Assembly: GCA_944384205.1 (NCBI GenBank)
Contig: CALWSL010000007.1
Span: forward strand, 82,533 to 146,532
DNA from: an uncultured Acetatifactor sp.
GTDB taxonomy: Bacteria; Bacillota; Clostridia; Lachnospirales; Lachnospiraceae
Direction of reading: 5' to 3'
DNA length: 64,000 bases
The position numbers were made by a program, and so were the translations under genes. The notes under the pieces are model-generated. The model was not told the origin of the DNA. It saw only the letters and a program-made list of their open reading frames with translations, and did not search any database. Within the stretch, counting starts at the first letter, position 1; each line of letters starts with the position of its first letter. Positions 1 through 7,506 of the stretch are shown here, one piece after another.

Positions 1-556
1 CTTTTGCCTGTACCATTGCTTCCCGTTGTTTTTCTGTCACGACTGTATATGGATAGATTCCAAACATAAACGGAAAAAAAGAAAAAATAAAATCCTGTTT
101 ATCCTGTACCGTCATTTCTGTAAAAAACTGATCCAAACAGTTTCTTACTTCCGTTAAAGATTGTCCGTACACTGCTTTGAACTCTACAAGACGCTCAATC
201 CGGCAGTTTTCCTCCATATCGTAATGATTCATGGACATGAGCTTCAGCAGATTTTTCCGTTCTTCCAGAGAGTGAGCCAGCGCCCCGGCAAATTCCAATC
301 TTGACATCACTTTGTGTTCTGACCGGATCTGTCGGAGCTTTTCATTCCATAACTCATATTCCCTTTGCAGAAGCGCCAAAAAGATTTCTTCTTTTGTCTG
401 AAAGTAATTATAAATGGAAGTCCGCGTAAAAGAAGTTTCTTTGCCTATGTCCTTTATGGTAATTTCCCTAAAACTCATAGTTTTATACAGTGAAGCACAG
501 GCGTTAATAATTTCTTCTCTGCGGGCGTTGGTTAATTCTTCTGAACCCTTCGGCAT
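1..556 (-). CDS. TetR/AcrR family transcriptional regulator (3' end outside window)
   Basis: The minus strand is open from an ATG at 556 to the window edge, about 185 codons with no stop, so the C-terminus is missing. The first 60 residues hold a TetR helix-turn-helix: the stretch IGKETSFTRTSIYNYF followed by TKEEIF is the recognition helix and its flank. The rest is helical, as expected for the ligand-binding and dimer domain. It lies 34 bp behind the flavin reductase gene on the same strand, so the two are probably cotranscribed. Inference: it represses the promoter at 1160-1209, which carries two palindromes of the size TetR proteins bind. The ligand is unknown. Confidence 0.85.
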   Translation of the reverse strand, partial: MPKGSEELTNARREEIINACASLYKTMSFREITIKDIGKETSFTRTSIYNYFQTKEEIFLALLQREYELWNEKLRQIRSEHKVMSRLEFAGALAHSLEERKNLLKLMSMNHYDMEENCRIERLVEFKAVYGQSLTEVRNCLDQFFTEMTVQDKQDFIFSFFPFMFGIYPYTVVTEKQREAMVQAK

Positions 557-590
557 AGTATTCTGTCCCTCCTTTTGTAACAGTATTAAT

Positions 591-1133
591 TTACTTTTTA
601 AAAGAGAGGCATTTGCCAATCACATCTCCGGTTTTCAAATACTCGTAGGTGGGAAACTGGAATAAAACCGGCTTTAAAATATTATAGTCCGGTTTTCCCT
701 TTTCGTTCAGGCAGTTTTCTTCTACATAAGTAGCGTCAATGGTACAAATAAAATTTTCAAAGCCCTCCGTATTGTAAATATCCACAAGCGTACACTCCAT
801 GGCGAGAGGGGACTTTTCAATAATCGGTGTGGCATTTTCGCCCATCTCGTAAGCAAAAAGCTTGGATTTATCCTCCTTTGCACCGCTGACAGAACCGGAA
901 ACATCCACTTCCGGCAGCATGGATTCACTTATAAGATTAATTGATAATTTTTTGTCTGCTTTAATCACTCCATTGATAAAGTGGGGCGCTGCAAGACTTA
1001 CCAGTACGCGGTCGTGCCCAATAATTCCTACATGTGCCACCAGCGTCCAAGTGGGTTTTTCACCGTTCATTGCCCCAATCACGGTTGCCGGGGTAGGATA
1101 TAACGCTAAAAGGGAACCAACATTTTTCTTCAT
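591..1133 (-). CDS. Flavin reductase family protein (FMN-binding split barrel)
   Basis: A 180-residue protein of the flavin reductase-like, FMN-binding family (reduction of flavin by NAD(P)H, or a related flavoprotein role). Family signs are the N-terminal LYPTPATVIGA stretch, the middle segment DRVLVSLAAPHF, and the SINLISESMLP region typical of these barrels. I chose the ATG at 1133 because AAGGAG lies 10 bases before it; the in-frame ATG at 1157 has no such site. It is the first gene of a two-gene operon with the TetR regulator. The perfect promoter with two operators just upstream suggests that it is induced when the regulator releases DNA. The true substrate cannot be read from the sequence. 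Confidence 0.8.
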   Translation of the reverse strand: MKKNVGSLLALYPTPATVIGAMNGEKPTWTLVAHVGIIGHDRVLVSLAAPHFINGVIKADKKLSINLISESMLPEVDVSGSVSGAKEDKSKLFAYEMGENATPIIEKSPLAMECTLVDIYNTEGFENFICTIDATYVEENCLNEKGKPDYNILKPVLFQFPTYEYLKTGDVIGKCLSFKK

Positions 1134-1159
1134 TGTAAACACGCTCCTTCTTTTCAATC

Positions 1160-1209
1160 TGACACTGTGTCAGTAATTGCATTATAGCATTATTCTGACA
1201 CGGTGTCAA
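1160..1209 (-). promoter_or_regulatory. Sigma-A promoter with two TGACACnGTGTCA operators
   Basis: On the minus strand there is a consensus -35 TTGACA (plus coordinates 1209-1204), a 17-base spacer and a consensus -10 TATAAT (1186-1181). One palindrome TGACACnGTGTCA (1196-1208) overlaps the -35. A second (1160-1172) sits downstream of the -10 near the start of transcription. The two are 36 bp apart. This placement would block RNA polymerase when bound. The likely binder is the TetR protein at the end of the same operon. Confidence 0.85.
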
Positions 1210-1270
1210 CATTTAAGTAGTATGGTCCGAAAAGGAGTGGGATTAGAAATATAAAACAAGAGTAATGGGT

Positions 1271-1630
1271 TTAATGTTGTCCATTACTCTTGTTTAATGA
1301 TTCCTTATTTACCATCGTTTTATATGACATACCCCATGTTTCCATAGAAGCAATAATCGGACGCATGGATTCCCCAAGCTCACTCAGGGCATACTCCACT
1401 CTTGGCGGCACTTCCGCATAAACAGTACGGGTAATAATTCCATCCTCCTCCATGGAGCGCAAGCTGTCAGTTAATACCTTTTGGCTGATGCCATCCAGAC
1501 TTTTTCGTAATTCATTAAAACGCCACGGGCGTTTCAGCAAGTTTCTTAAAATAAGAAGCTTCCATTTACTTCCTATCAGTTGTACGGTTGTCGCAACGGG
1601 ACATTCCGGCATTTCTTCTTTTGTCAGCAT
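1271..1630 (-). CDS. HxlR family winged-helix transcriptional regulator
   Basis: A 119-residue single-domain regulator. The family pattern is clear: CPVATTVQLIGSKWKLLILR at the start, then RFNELRKSLDGISQKVLTDS (the recognition helix region) and a wing ending in PPRVEYALSELG. HxlR proteins are dimeric, often redox- or aldehyde-responsive regulators; the early Cys in ECPVA is the family's usual sensor position. The ATG at 1630 has GAGG six bases upstream. An in-frame ATG at 1642 has none. It faces away from the RiPP operon at 1833, so it could regulate that operon, but no operator proves this. Confidence 0.88.
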   Translation of the reverse strand: MLTKEEMPECPVATTVQLIGSKWKLLILRNLLKRPWRFNELRKSLDGISQKVLTDSLRSMEEDGIITRTVYAEVPPRVEYALSELGESMRPIIASMETWGMSYKTMVNKESLNKSNGQH

Positions 1631-1832
1631 CCGGCACCTCATTTCAATAGTTTAAAACAGAATGTAGTATTCAAATTATAATATAACATAACAAAAAACA
1701 CAAGTAAAACAGGTTACAAATAGGTGACTAAGTAATAGATTTGTGCGTACTTTTTTTTGAATAAGCAATAAATTACAATAAACTTGCGAACAGGAAAGCA
1801 GTTCGACAATCAAAAACAGGAGGTAATTAAAA

Positions 1833-2027
1833 ATGGCGCTATCTAATCTGTTTGGATGGAACAATAAACCGGAGGAGGCTCCGGCTGCAGCATGCGGGAC
1901 TGCCTGCGGTGCAGGAGATAAGCCGGAAGAAAAACCTGCGGCATGTGGTACCGCCTGCGGCGCCGGCGATAAGCCTGCTGAGACTTCCACAGCCTGCGGC
2001 AGCGCTTGTGGCACCGGCGATAAGTAA
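1833..2027 (+). CDS. ACGX-repeat cysteine-rich RiPP precursor peptide
   Basis: A 64-residue peptide with an AGGAGG site nine bases before the ATG. After a short leader of about 19 residues (MALSNLFGWNN, then a PEE segment) come three repeats of the form ACGxACGxGDKP, giving six cysteines. The spacing is regular: the two Cys of each repeat are three residues apart, and the second Cys is three residues before an Asp. The gene lies 98 bp before a radical SAM/SPASM protein, the usual arrangement of an ACGX-type modified peptide. From family knowledge the peptide is the substrate of that enzyme. The nature of the crosslink, any cleavage and the final activity are not known from the sequence. Confidence 0.85.
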   Translation: MALSNLFGWNNKPEEAPAAACGTACGAGDKPEEKPAACGTACGAGDKPAETSTACGSACGTGDK

Positions 2028-2125
2028 ACTTTTTTGCGAGGTTTGTTTCCGGTGGGAAATTTTCCGCCGGAAACGTACGAAATGATACTCGGTTAATCCG
2101 ATTGATATAAGAGAGGTTATGCAGT

Positions 2126-3163
2126 ATGAAGCAATATTTTTCTTTTCAGTGGCACATTACGGATGAGTGTGACCAGCGGTGTAAGCATTGTTATATTTTT
2201 TCCGAAAATACCTGCAAAAAGCCGGATGCCATGAGCTGGCAAAAGATGCAGGACACTTTTTATAATTGTCTGGATTTCTGTAAGGTATATGACCGTCTGC
2301 CTTATTTTTATCTCACCGGGGGCGATCCCCTCCTGCATCCTGATTTCCGAAAGCTGCTGGGACTTTTGAAGGAACATGGCATACCTTTTGCGATTCTGGG
2401 GAATCCCTTTCATTTAAACGATGAGGTGTGCCGGATACTGAAAGAATATGGATGTGAAAAATATCAGCTTTCTCTTGACGGTATGCGGGAAACCCATGAT
2501 TGGTTTCGTAAGCCGGGCAGCTTTGATATTACGCTTGAAAAAATTCACTGCATTAAAAATGCGGGTATCCGATGCGTCATTATGACAACGGTTTCCGGTA
2601 TGAATATTGATGAAATCCCCGACGTCATAGATACAGTGGTAGCGCACAAGGCAGATGTATTTGCTTTTGCCCGGTACTGTCCCACCAGCGGGGAAAAAGA
2701 TACCGATATTACACCGATTCGTTACCGGAAGCTGCTGGAAACCTGTGATATGAAGTTTAGGGAGTATGAAGCGGCAGGTTGTGAAACCTACTTCAATAAA
2801 AAAGACCATCTCTGGACGCTGTACGAATATGAGACAGGAAGCTTTCGGATTCCTGAAACGGTGGAAGAAGGCATGATTTACGGTGGCTGCAACTGTGGAA
2901 ACTGCCATCTGACCATTCTTCCCACCGGAGATATTTATGCCTGTCGCCGGGTACAAAACAGCAGGGTCGGCAATGTATTCGAGGACAGAATTGCCGATGT
3001 CTGGGTCTGCCGGATGGAAAGCTATCGGGAATATACGAAATTTGAGAAATGCGCCAAATGTGAGTTGCTGGCATGGTGCCGGGGATGTCCCGCCGTGGCA
3101 AGTGGAAAAAACGGAAATTTCTATGCGGCGGATCCGCAGTGCTGGAAGGAGACGGGAAAATAA
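2126..3163 (+). CDS. Radical SAM/SPASM peptide maturase, ACGX system
   Basis: A 345-residue enzyme that should modify the peptide encoded just upstream. The radical SAM cluster motif CxxxCxxC is at residues 15, 19 and 22 (CDQRCKHC), followed by the GGDP glycine-rich motif of SAM binding. The C-terminal SPASM domain (about residues 254-340) has a Cys-rich entry CNCGNC, the pattern CxxCxxxxxCxxC (CAKCELLAWCRGC) and a last Cys near the end, enough to hold two auxiliary 4Fe-4S clusters. Length and domain order match known RiPP maturases. A nitroreductase starts 36 bp downstream and is probably cotranscribed. Confidence 0.88.
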   Translation: MKQYFSFQWHITDECDQRCKHCYIFSENTCKKPDAMSWQKMQDTFYNCLDFCKVYDRLPYFYLTGGDPLLHPDFRKLLGLLKEHGIPFAILGNPFHLNDEVCRILKEYGCEKYQLSLDGMRETHDWFRKPGSFDITLEKIHCIKNAGIRCVIMTTVSGMNIDEIPDVIDTVVAHKADVFAFARYCPTSGEKDTDITPIRYRKLLETCDMKFREYEAAGCETYFNKKDHLWTLYEYETGSFRIPETVEEGMIYGGCNCGNCHLTILPTGDIYACRRVQNSRVGNVFEDRIADVWVCRMESYREYTKFEKCAKCELLAWCRGCPAVASGKNGNFYAADPQCWKETGK

Positions 3164-3199
3164 ATATGACAATTTGTTTTTGTAAGGAGGGAAAGACAA

Positions 3200-3799
3200 G
3201 TGGAAACAATTCCGAATGAAGTAATAAAAAATATTATGCACCGTCGGGCAATACGAAGCTTTGAAACGAGACAAATTGAAGAAAGCGCATTGCAGCAGAT
3301 TCTGCAGGCGGGCCTATATGCACCAAGCGCGGGCGGCAGACAGGGCGTTCTGCTTGTAGTTTGTCAGGATAAGGAAATCAATGAGCGATTGGGAAAAATC
3401 AAGCGGAGCAATTCTAATCCGAAAATGGCAACTGCTACAAGCTATGTTTCCAGAGAACAACCCAGTATTGCCGATGATCCGAATCTCCGGAATGCGTTTT
3501 ACGATGCGCCCACAGTCATTACGATGTTTGCACCGAAAAACTTTTTGTTTTCCGCGGAGGACTGTGCCGTCGCTGCTGAAAATATGATGCTGGCTGCGGA
3601 TTCTCTGGGTATCGGCTCCTGCTATATCGGTGCCGGCTGGACTGCCTTTGCCGATTCCTATGGGCAGGAGATTTTAAGACGCTGGGGTATTCGCACGGAC
3701 TATTATGCGGTGATGCAGCTTTTGCTGGGATATCCCCGCGAGGGTGACAATCATCCTACCCCCAAACCACGCAAAGATAACCGGATTATCCGGGTATAA
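3200..3799 (+). CDS. Nitroreductase family protein in the ACGX locus
   Basis: A 199-residue FMN-dependent nitroreductase-fold protein. Family signs are the N-terminal RRAIRSFETRQIEESALQQI, the FMN phosphate region ending in APSAGGRQ, and the GIGSCYIGAGW segment before a C-terminal LLGYP. The GTG at 3200 has AAGGAGG nine bases upstream and is the only well-placed start. It lies 36 bp behind the radical SAM gene. Nitroreductase-like proteins are known partners in peptide tailoring (dehydrogenation of azolines, redox steps). Here it could act on the ACGX peptide or serve as a general flavin reductase; the sequence does not decide. Confidence 0.82.
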   Translation: METIPNEVIKNIMHRRAIRSFETRQIEESALQQILQAGLYAPSAGGRQGVLLVVCQDKEINERLGKIKRSNSNPKMATATSYVSREQPSIADDPNLRNAFYDAPTVITMFAPKNFLFSAEDCAVAAENMMLAADSLGIGSCYIGAGWTAFADSYGQEILRRWGIRTDYYAVMQLLLGYPREGDNHPTPKPRKDNRIIRV

Positions 3800-3902
3800 T
3801 TGGAAATAGAAACGGAGTGAAATGATAGAACTGAATAAGCACATAGCACAATTACAAGTTCTCAGCATACTATAAATAAAGATGCCAAAAGAGGTTTCTA
3901 TC

Positions 3903-4469
3903 GTGGAAGAAAAAGAAAAAATTCTGACGAATACTTGCAGCTTTAAGGGTGTTGAGCCGATTATGATGGATTTGCCCTATCCGCCGATTCGGGTGGAGGA
4001 AAGAAATCAGGAGTACGCCAATTTACTGAGCATTGATTATTGCGGTTCCGTATCGGAATTGTCTGCAATTACCCAGTATATTAACAACGAAAACCGCATG
4101 GCGAGTGAGAAATGTCCTCTTGCAAAAACAATTTTGGGAATTGCCATAGCAGAAATGATACATCTGCAAAAATTAGGTGAATTAATTTTTTTGTTGGGAG
4201 AAAAAATTGATTTTACTGCAAAATATCGAAACGGCAGACAAAAAATGTGGACGCCGCAATATCTTGCCATACCCGAAAACGTCAGGGAAATGCTGTTGAC
4301 AGATATCGAGGATGAAAAGGATGCGATTGAGCAGTATACTATACATATGAAAATGATAAATGACAGACATGTGAATGCCGTGCTTGCCAGAATTATCAAG
4401 GATGAGGAGTACCACATTATGATACTTAAGGCATTGTTGGCGGAGTTAGAAGAAAAAAGCAGGCAGTGA
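3903..4469 (+). CDS. Ferritin-like di-iron protein
   Basis: A 188-residue, mostly helical protein with the four-helix pattern of ferritin-like proteins. Carboxylate and His ligands recur in the expected places: SELSAITQY in helix 1, AEMIHLQK in helix 2, EDEKDAIEQY in helix 3 and KDEEYHIMIL in helix 4. This gives two E...ExxH sets for a di-metal centre. I prefer the GTG at 3903 because AAGAGG lies eight bases upstream; an in-frame ATG at 3882 has no ribosome site. It follows the nitroreductase by about 100 bp and may be the last gene of the RiPP operon. Its role, for example oxygen or peroxide handling for the radical SAM enzyme, is inference. Confidence 0.72.
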   Translation: MEEKEKILTNTCSFKGVEPIMMDLPYPPIRVEERNQEYANLLSIDYCGSVSELSAITQYINNENRMASEKCPLAKTILGIAIAEMIHLQKLGELIFLLGEKIDFTAKYRNGRQKMWTPQYLAIPENVREMLLTDIEDEKDAIEQYTIHMKMINDRHVNAVLARIIKDEEYHIMILKALLAELEEKSRQ

Positions 4470-4610
4470 ATAATTTAAAGCGCAAGAGCTGTGTATCTGC
4501 GCTCCTATATTCTTTTTGTACATTTCTCTTAAGAAAATCCATAATAGATGTCGATAACTATAATTGTTTGAGGAAACCACTGAAAATACCGTTTAATTGG
4601 AGGGATGTAT

Positions 4611-5495
4611 ATGGAAATTCGGGTTCTTCGTTATTTTCTTACTGTAGCAGAGGAAGGGAATATAACGAGAGCTGCGAATATTCTTCATGTCACGCAGCCG
4701 ACACTCAGCCGTCAGCTTATGGATTTGGAAAATGAACTTGGCACTACATTATTTCTGAGAGGAAAGAGAGCGATTACATTGACGGATGACGGATTAATAT
4801 TCCGCCAAAGGGCGAAGGAAATTGTAGAGCTTGCAGATAAGGCGGAACGGGAATTCATTGAGCGCCACGATTTGATAAATGGAGTTATTTCCATAGGGTG
4901 TGTCGAGACAATGGGCTCGCGTTTTCTTGCCGATCTTATTGTAAAATTTCATCACCAATATCCACAGGTGCAGTTTGACTTATACAACGGTTATTCCGAC
5001 GATATAAAAGACCGGATTGACAAAGGACTTTTGGATATCGGCTTGCTTATGTCGCCTGTCGAAATAACGAAATATGACTTTATGCGTCTGGACAAGAAGG
5101 ATATATGGGGCGTGCTGGTGCCGGAAGATGATCCGATTGCCAAAAGCAGTGCGGTTACTTTGGATGAAATCATGGATAAGCCATTGTTTGTGCCAAAGAG
5201 ATCTGCCGTACATAACGAAGTTGTAAATTGGTTTGGAGTTCCCGCAGAACGGTTAAATATTGTCGGAACCCATACGTTGTTGTCCAACACGGTGCTGCTC
5301 GTGGAACGGGGTATGGGTTATGCGCTTACTTTGAACGGTTCCCTTTCTGTTCAAAGCAGCCAAAAAACAAAATTTATTCCGCTTTCTCCGGAACGCACAA
5401 CAGAGAGTGTTTTTGTGTGGAAAAAAAACCACCTGTTTCATCCCGCCGCATCACTGTTTATCCAGATGGCAAATATGCAGAAAGGACAGTTGTAA
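4611..5495 (+). CDS. LysR family transcriptional regulator
   Basis: A 294-residue regulator. The N-terminal helix-turn-helix is typical (EEGNITRAANILHVTQPTLS, then RQLMDLENELGTTLF). The rest is the periplasmic-binding-protein-like effector domain with GCVETMGSRFLADLI and an IGLLMSPVE segment. Two ATGs lie six bases apart; the second, at 4611, has GGAGG seven bases upstream and is preferred. The gene is followed by a cupin-flavodoxin pair whose upstream region holds a perfect palindrome (5567-5580), so this protein is a plausible activator of those genes. The effector is unknown. Confidence 0.9.
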   Translation: MEIRVLRYFLTVAEEGNITRAANILHVTQPTLSRQLMDLENELGTTLFLRGKRAITLTDDGLIFRQRAKEIVELADKAEREFIERHDLINGVISIGCVETMGSRFLADLIVKFHHQYPQVQFDLYNGYSDDIKDRIDKGLLDIGLLMSPVEITKYDFMRLDKKDIWGVLVPEDDPIAKSSAVTLDEIMDKPLFVPKRSAVHNEVVNWFGVPAERLNIVGTHTLLSNTVLLVERGMGYALTLNGSLSVQSSQKTKFIPLSPERTTESVFVWKKNHLFHPAASLFIQMANMQKGQL

Positions 5496-5566
5496 GAGGA
5501 TTTTATCATTCGCATAAGACATAATAAACAATAATTTATAAGTATTAGACATAGAAGAGAATTCCG

Positions 5567-5580
5567 ACTATCATGATAGT
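5567..5580. promoter_or_regulatory. Perfect 14-bp palindrome ACTATCATGATAGT
   Basis: A perfect dyad lies between the LysR gene and the cupin. Direct copies of AGAGAATTC flank it at 5556-5564 and 5583-5591. The position fits an operator for the adjacent LysR protein. Binding is inferred, not shown. Confidence 0.45.
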
Positions 5581-5594
5581 GTAGAGAATTCTTG

Positions 5595-5636
5595 AAACGG
5601 CAGATGGATTTTAGGATTCCGTCTGCCGTTTTCAAT
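5595..5636 (+). terminator. Rho-independent terminator or attenuator before the cupin gene
   Basis: A 10-bp perfect stem (AAACGGCAGA at 5595-5604 with TCTGCCGTTT at 5622-5631) is followed by a short T-rich tail. It ends LysR transcription, or attenuates any transcript that starts at the palindrome just upstream. Confidence 0.65.
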
Positions 5637-5668
5637 CGAATCAAAATATGAGAAAGGAGAAATGTATT

Positions 5669-6079
5669 ATGAGTACGCTTGAAAACAGTGTTATTTTTGC
5701 AAAAGGCGAGGTTAATCCGTTCGGAGAATTTTTTATCGGGACGTCCTATTTGAATATGCTTACCACCCAGGGAGTTGCAATTGGCAATGTAACCTTTGAG
5801 CCGGGCTGCCGGAACAACTGGCATATTCACAAAGCTGACAAGGGCGGCGGGCAGATTCTGCTCTGCACCGGCGGCAGAGGCTGGTATCAGGAATGGGGCA
5901 AAGACGCACAGGAGCTTCACGCCGGAGATGTGGTGGTAATTCCTGCAGGAGTAAAACACTGGCACGGCGCGGCGCAGGACAGTTGGTTTGTACATCTTGC
6001 AGTAGAGGTTCCCGGCGAGAACACAGGCTGCGAATGGCTGGAGCCCGTATCAGAGGAAGATTACAGAAATGTCCAATAA
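5669..6079 (+). CDS. Cupin domain protein
   Basis: A 136-residue single-domain cupin. Motif 1 is seen as WHIHKADKGGGQILLCTGG (two His, a Gln and a Gly-rich turn). Motif 2 is GDVVVIPAGVKHWHGAA, giving the third His. Such proteins bind a metal and act as small isomerases, decarboxylases or sensors; Lachnospiraceae copies are often beside flavodoxins and carboxymuconolactone decarboxylase-like genes. The ATG at 5669 has AAGGAG upstream; an in-frame ATG at 5648 has none. The gene overlaps the next flavodoxin by 11 bp, so the two are translationally coupled. Confidence 0.85.
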   Translation: MSTLENSVIFAKGEVNPFGEFFIGTSYLNMLTTQGVAIGNVTFEPGCRNNWHIHKADKGGGQILLCTGGRGWYQEWGKDAQELHAGDVVVIPAGVKHWHGAAQDSWFVHLAVEVPGENTGCEWLEPVSEEDYRNVQ

Positions 6080-6554
6080 AATGCTGATTATTTGCTATTC
6101 ACAGTCAGGAAATACCCATCGTGTCGCAGTTGAAATCCAAAGGCAGACGCAGGGAGAGCTGTGCCAGATTTATCCCTGGCAGCCGTATCCCATGACATAT
6201 TGGAAGCTGCTTTCACAGGTCAAGAAAGAAATTTATGACGGCTACTGTCCCCGCCTGCTGCCTGTTTCCTGCAATCTGCAGGACTATGATGTTATTTTTG
6301 TCGGTACTCCGAATTGGTGCGGAACAATGGCGCCGCCTGTAGCGGCTTTTCTGTCACAGAATCAACTGTCGGGAAAAAACATTCTTCCTTTCTGTACCCA
6401 CGGCGGCGGAGGCAGCGGTCACATCGAGGAAGATATCAGAAAAATCTGTGGGGATGCAAAGGTATGCAGGATTTTCAGCACAATAGGAAAGGGCGGAGTG
6501 CATTTAACACAGGATATCGGAGAATGGCTGCGCGATAATGGTATTAACTGCTAA
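6069..6554 (+). CDS. Flavodoxin-like protein
   Basis: A 161-residue flavodoxin. The FMN phosphate loop is CYSQSGNTHRVA at the N-terminus. VIFVGTPNWCGTMAPPV forms the second FMN-contact loop and LPFCTHGGGGSGH the third. It starts inside the cupin gene (11-bp overlap), so it is made together with it. Soluble, with no signal peptide. It probably carries electrons for or works with the cupin protein. A second flavodoxin domain, exported as a lipoprotein, follows at 6676. Confidence 0.86.
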   Translation: MSNKMLIICYSQSGNTHRVAVEIQRQTQGELCQIYPWQPYPMTYWKLLSQVKKEIYDGYCPRLLPVSCNLQDYDVIFVGTPNWCGTMAPPVAAFLSQNQLSGKNILPFCTHGGGGSGHIEEDIRKICGDAKVCRIFSTIGKGGVHLTQDIGEWLRDNGINC

Positions 6555-6603
6555 CGAGGATAATTCTGAAAAGTAAGTTATAACCTCCGGGTGTGAACTG
6601 GTG

Positions 6604-6639
6604 AACGAAACGAGACTTCTGTGAAAGTTTCGTTTTTTC
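6604..6639 (+). terminator. Rho-independent terminator after the flavodoxin gene
   Basis: AACGAAAC (6604-6611) pairs with GTTTCGTT (6627-6634) and a run of T follows directly. Confidence 0.75.
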
Positions 6640-6675
6640 TATAATACAGTCAACAGGAACAGAAAGGAGTTTACA

Positions 6676-7371
6676 ATGAAAAAATTTACCGTTTTATTTT
6701 TAAGCTTATCAATGATATTCAGTCTTGTTGCCTGCGGCAGTCAGAACAGTGAAAACAGCGCGCAGACAGGTCAGACTGCCAATGAAAGCACAACGTCGGA
6801 AGACACGCAGGAATCTGACCTGCAAACGGAGGAAACTCAGACAGAGAGTTCTGTAGAAAGTGTTGCCTCAGAACAGGAAACTCAGGAAAAAAAGACGCTG
6901 GTTGTCTATTATTCCGCATCAGGAAATACGGAAGCGGCTGCAAATTATATTGCCGCGGCAACCGATGCCGATGTTTTTGAACTGGTTCCGGCAGTTCCGT
7001 ATACGGATGATGATTTGGACTGGACAGATGACGAAAGCCGGGTTGTATATGAATATGAAAACCCGGAGGAACGGGCAGTAGAGCTTGTGGAATCAACTGT
7101 CCCTGACTGGGAATCCTATGATGTCGTTTTTATCGGCTATCCTATCTGGTGGGGAATTGCGGCATGGCCTGTAAATGAATTTATTGAAGGAAATGACTTT
7201 ACAGGAAAGACTGTTGTTCCGTTCTGCACATCGGCAAGCTCCGGTTTGGGTGAAAGCGGCGAATTGCTGGCGGAGGCAGCAGGAACGGGAGAATGGCTGG
7301 AAGGCGAGAGATTTACTTCAAGAGTTTCGGAGGAAACCGTTCAGGAATGGATAGAAAGTCTGGGGTTGTAA
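6676..7371 (+). CDS. Flavodoxin-domain lipoprotein
   Basis: A 231-residue exported protein. It has a lysine-start signal peptide and a lipobox (LVAC, Cys at residue 20). A Ser/Thr/Glu/Gln-rich linker of about 50 residues follows, then a flavodoxin domain. The FMN loop is YYSASGNTEAAA, the second loop VVFIGYPIWWGIAAWPV and the third VPFCTSASSGLGESG. AAAGGAG lies upstream of the ATG. It should sit on the outer face of the membrane, which is unusual for an FMN protein and implies flavin supplied outside the cytoplasm or export in folded form. It follows a terminator, so it may have its own promoter. Confidence 0.88.
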   Translation: MKKFTVLFLSLSMIFSLVACGSQNSENSAQTGQTANESTTSEDTQESDLQTEETQTESSVESVASEQETQEKKTLVVYYSASGNTEAAANYIAAATDADVFELVPAVPYTDDDLDWTDDESRVVYEYENPEERAVELVESTVPDWESYDVVFIGYPIWWGIAAWPVNEFIEGNDFTGKTVVPFCTSASSGLGESGELLAEAAGTGEWLEGERFTSRVSEETVQEWIESLGL

Positions 7372-7412
7372 GCACACGTACAGATTATAAGAATATTGCA
7401 TTTTTTACAAAG

Positions 7413-7449
7413 AAAGCTTCTGAATTTTAAAGAATTCAGAGGCTTTTTT
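7413..7449 (+). terminator. Rho-independent terminator after the flavodoxin lipoprotein
   Basis: A 14-base arm (AAAGCTTCTGAATT at 7413-7426) pairs with AATTCAGAGGCTTT (7433-7446), with one G-T pair, and T residues follow. Confidence 0.85.
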
Positions 7450-7506
7450 ATAGTACGCCTTGCGGCGCACGTTTTCTCATAGAGAAGATATAATAAGGAA
7501 AAATCA

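Noticed and set aside
2414-3274. Long minus-strand open frame (286 codons) opposite the radical SAM and nitroreductase genes
   Set aside because: It lies wholly antisense to two well-supported genes, has no ribosome site and no recognisable domain.
5438-5995. Minus-strand open frame of 185 codons across the LysR-cupin gap
   Set aside because: It is antisense to the cupin and runs through the terminator and palindrome; no ribosome site.
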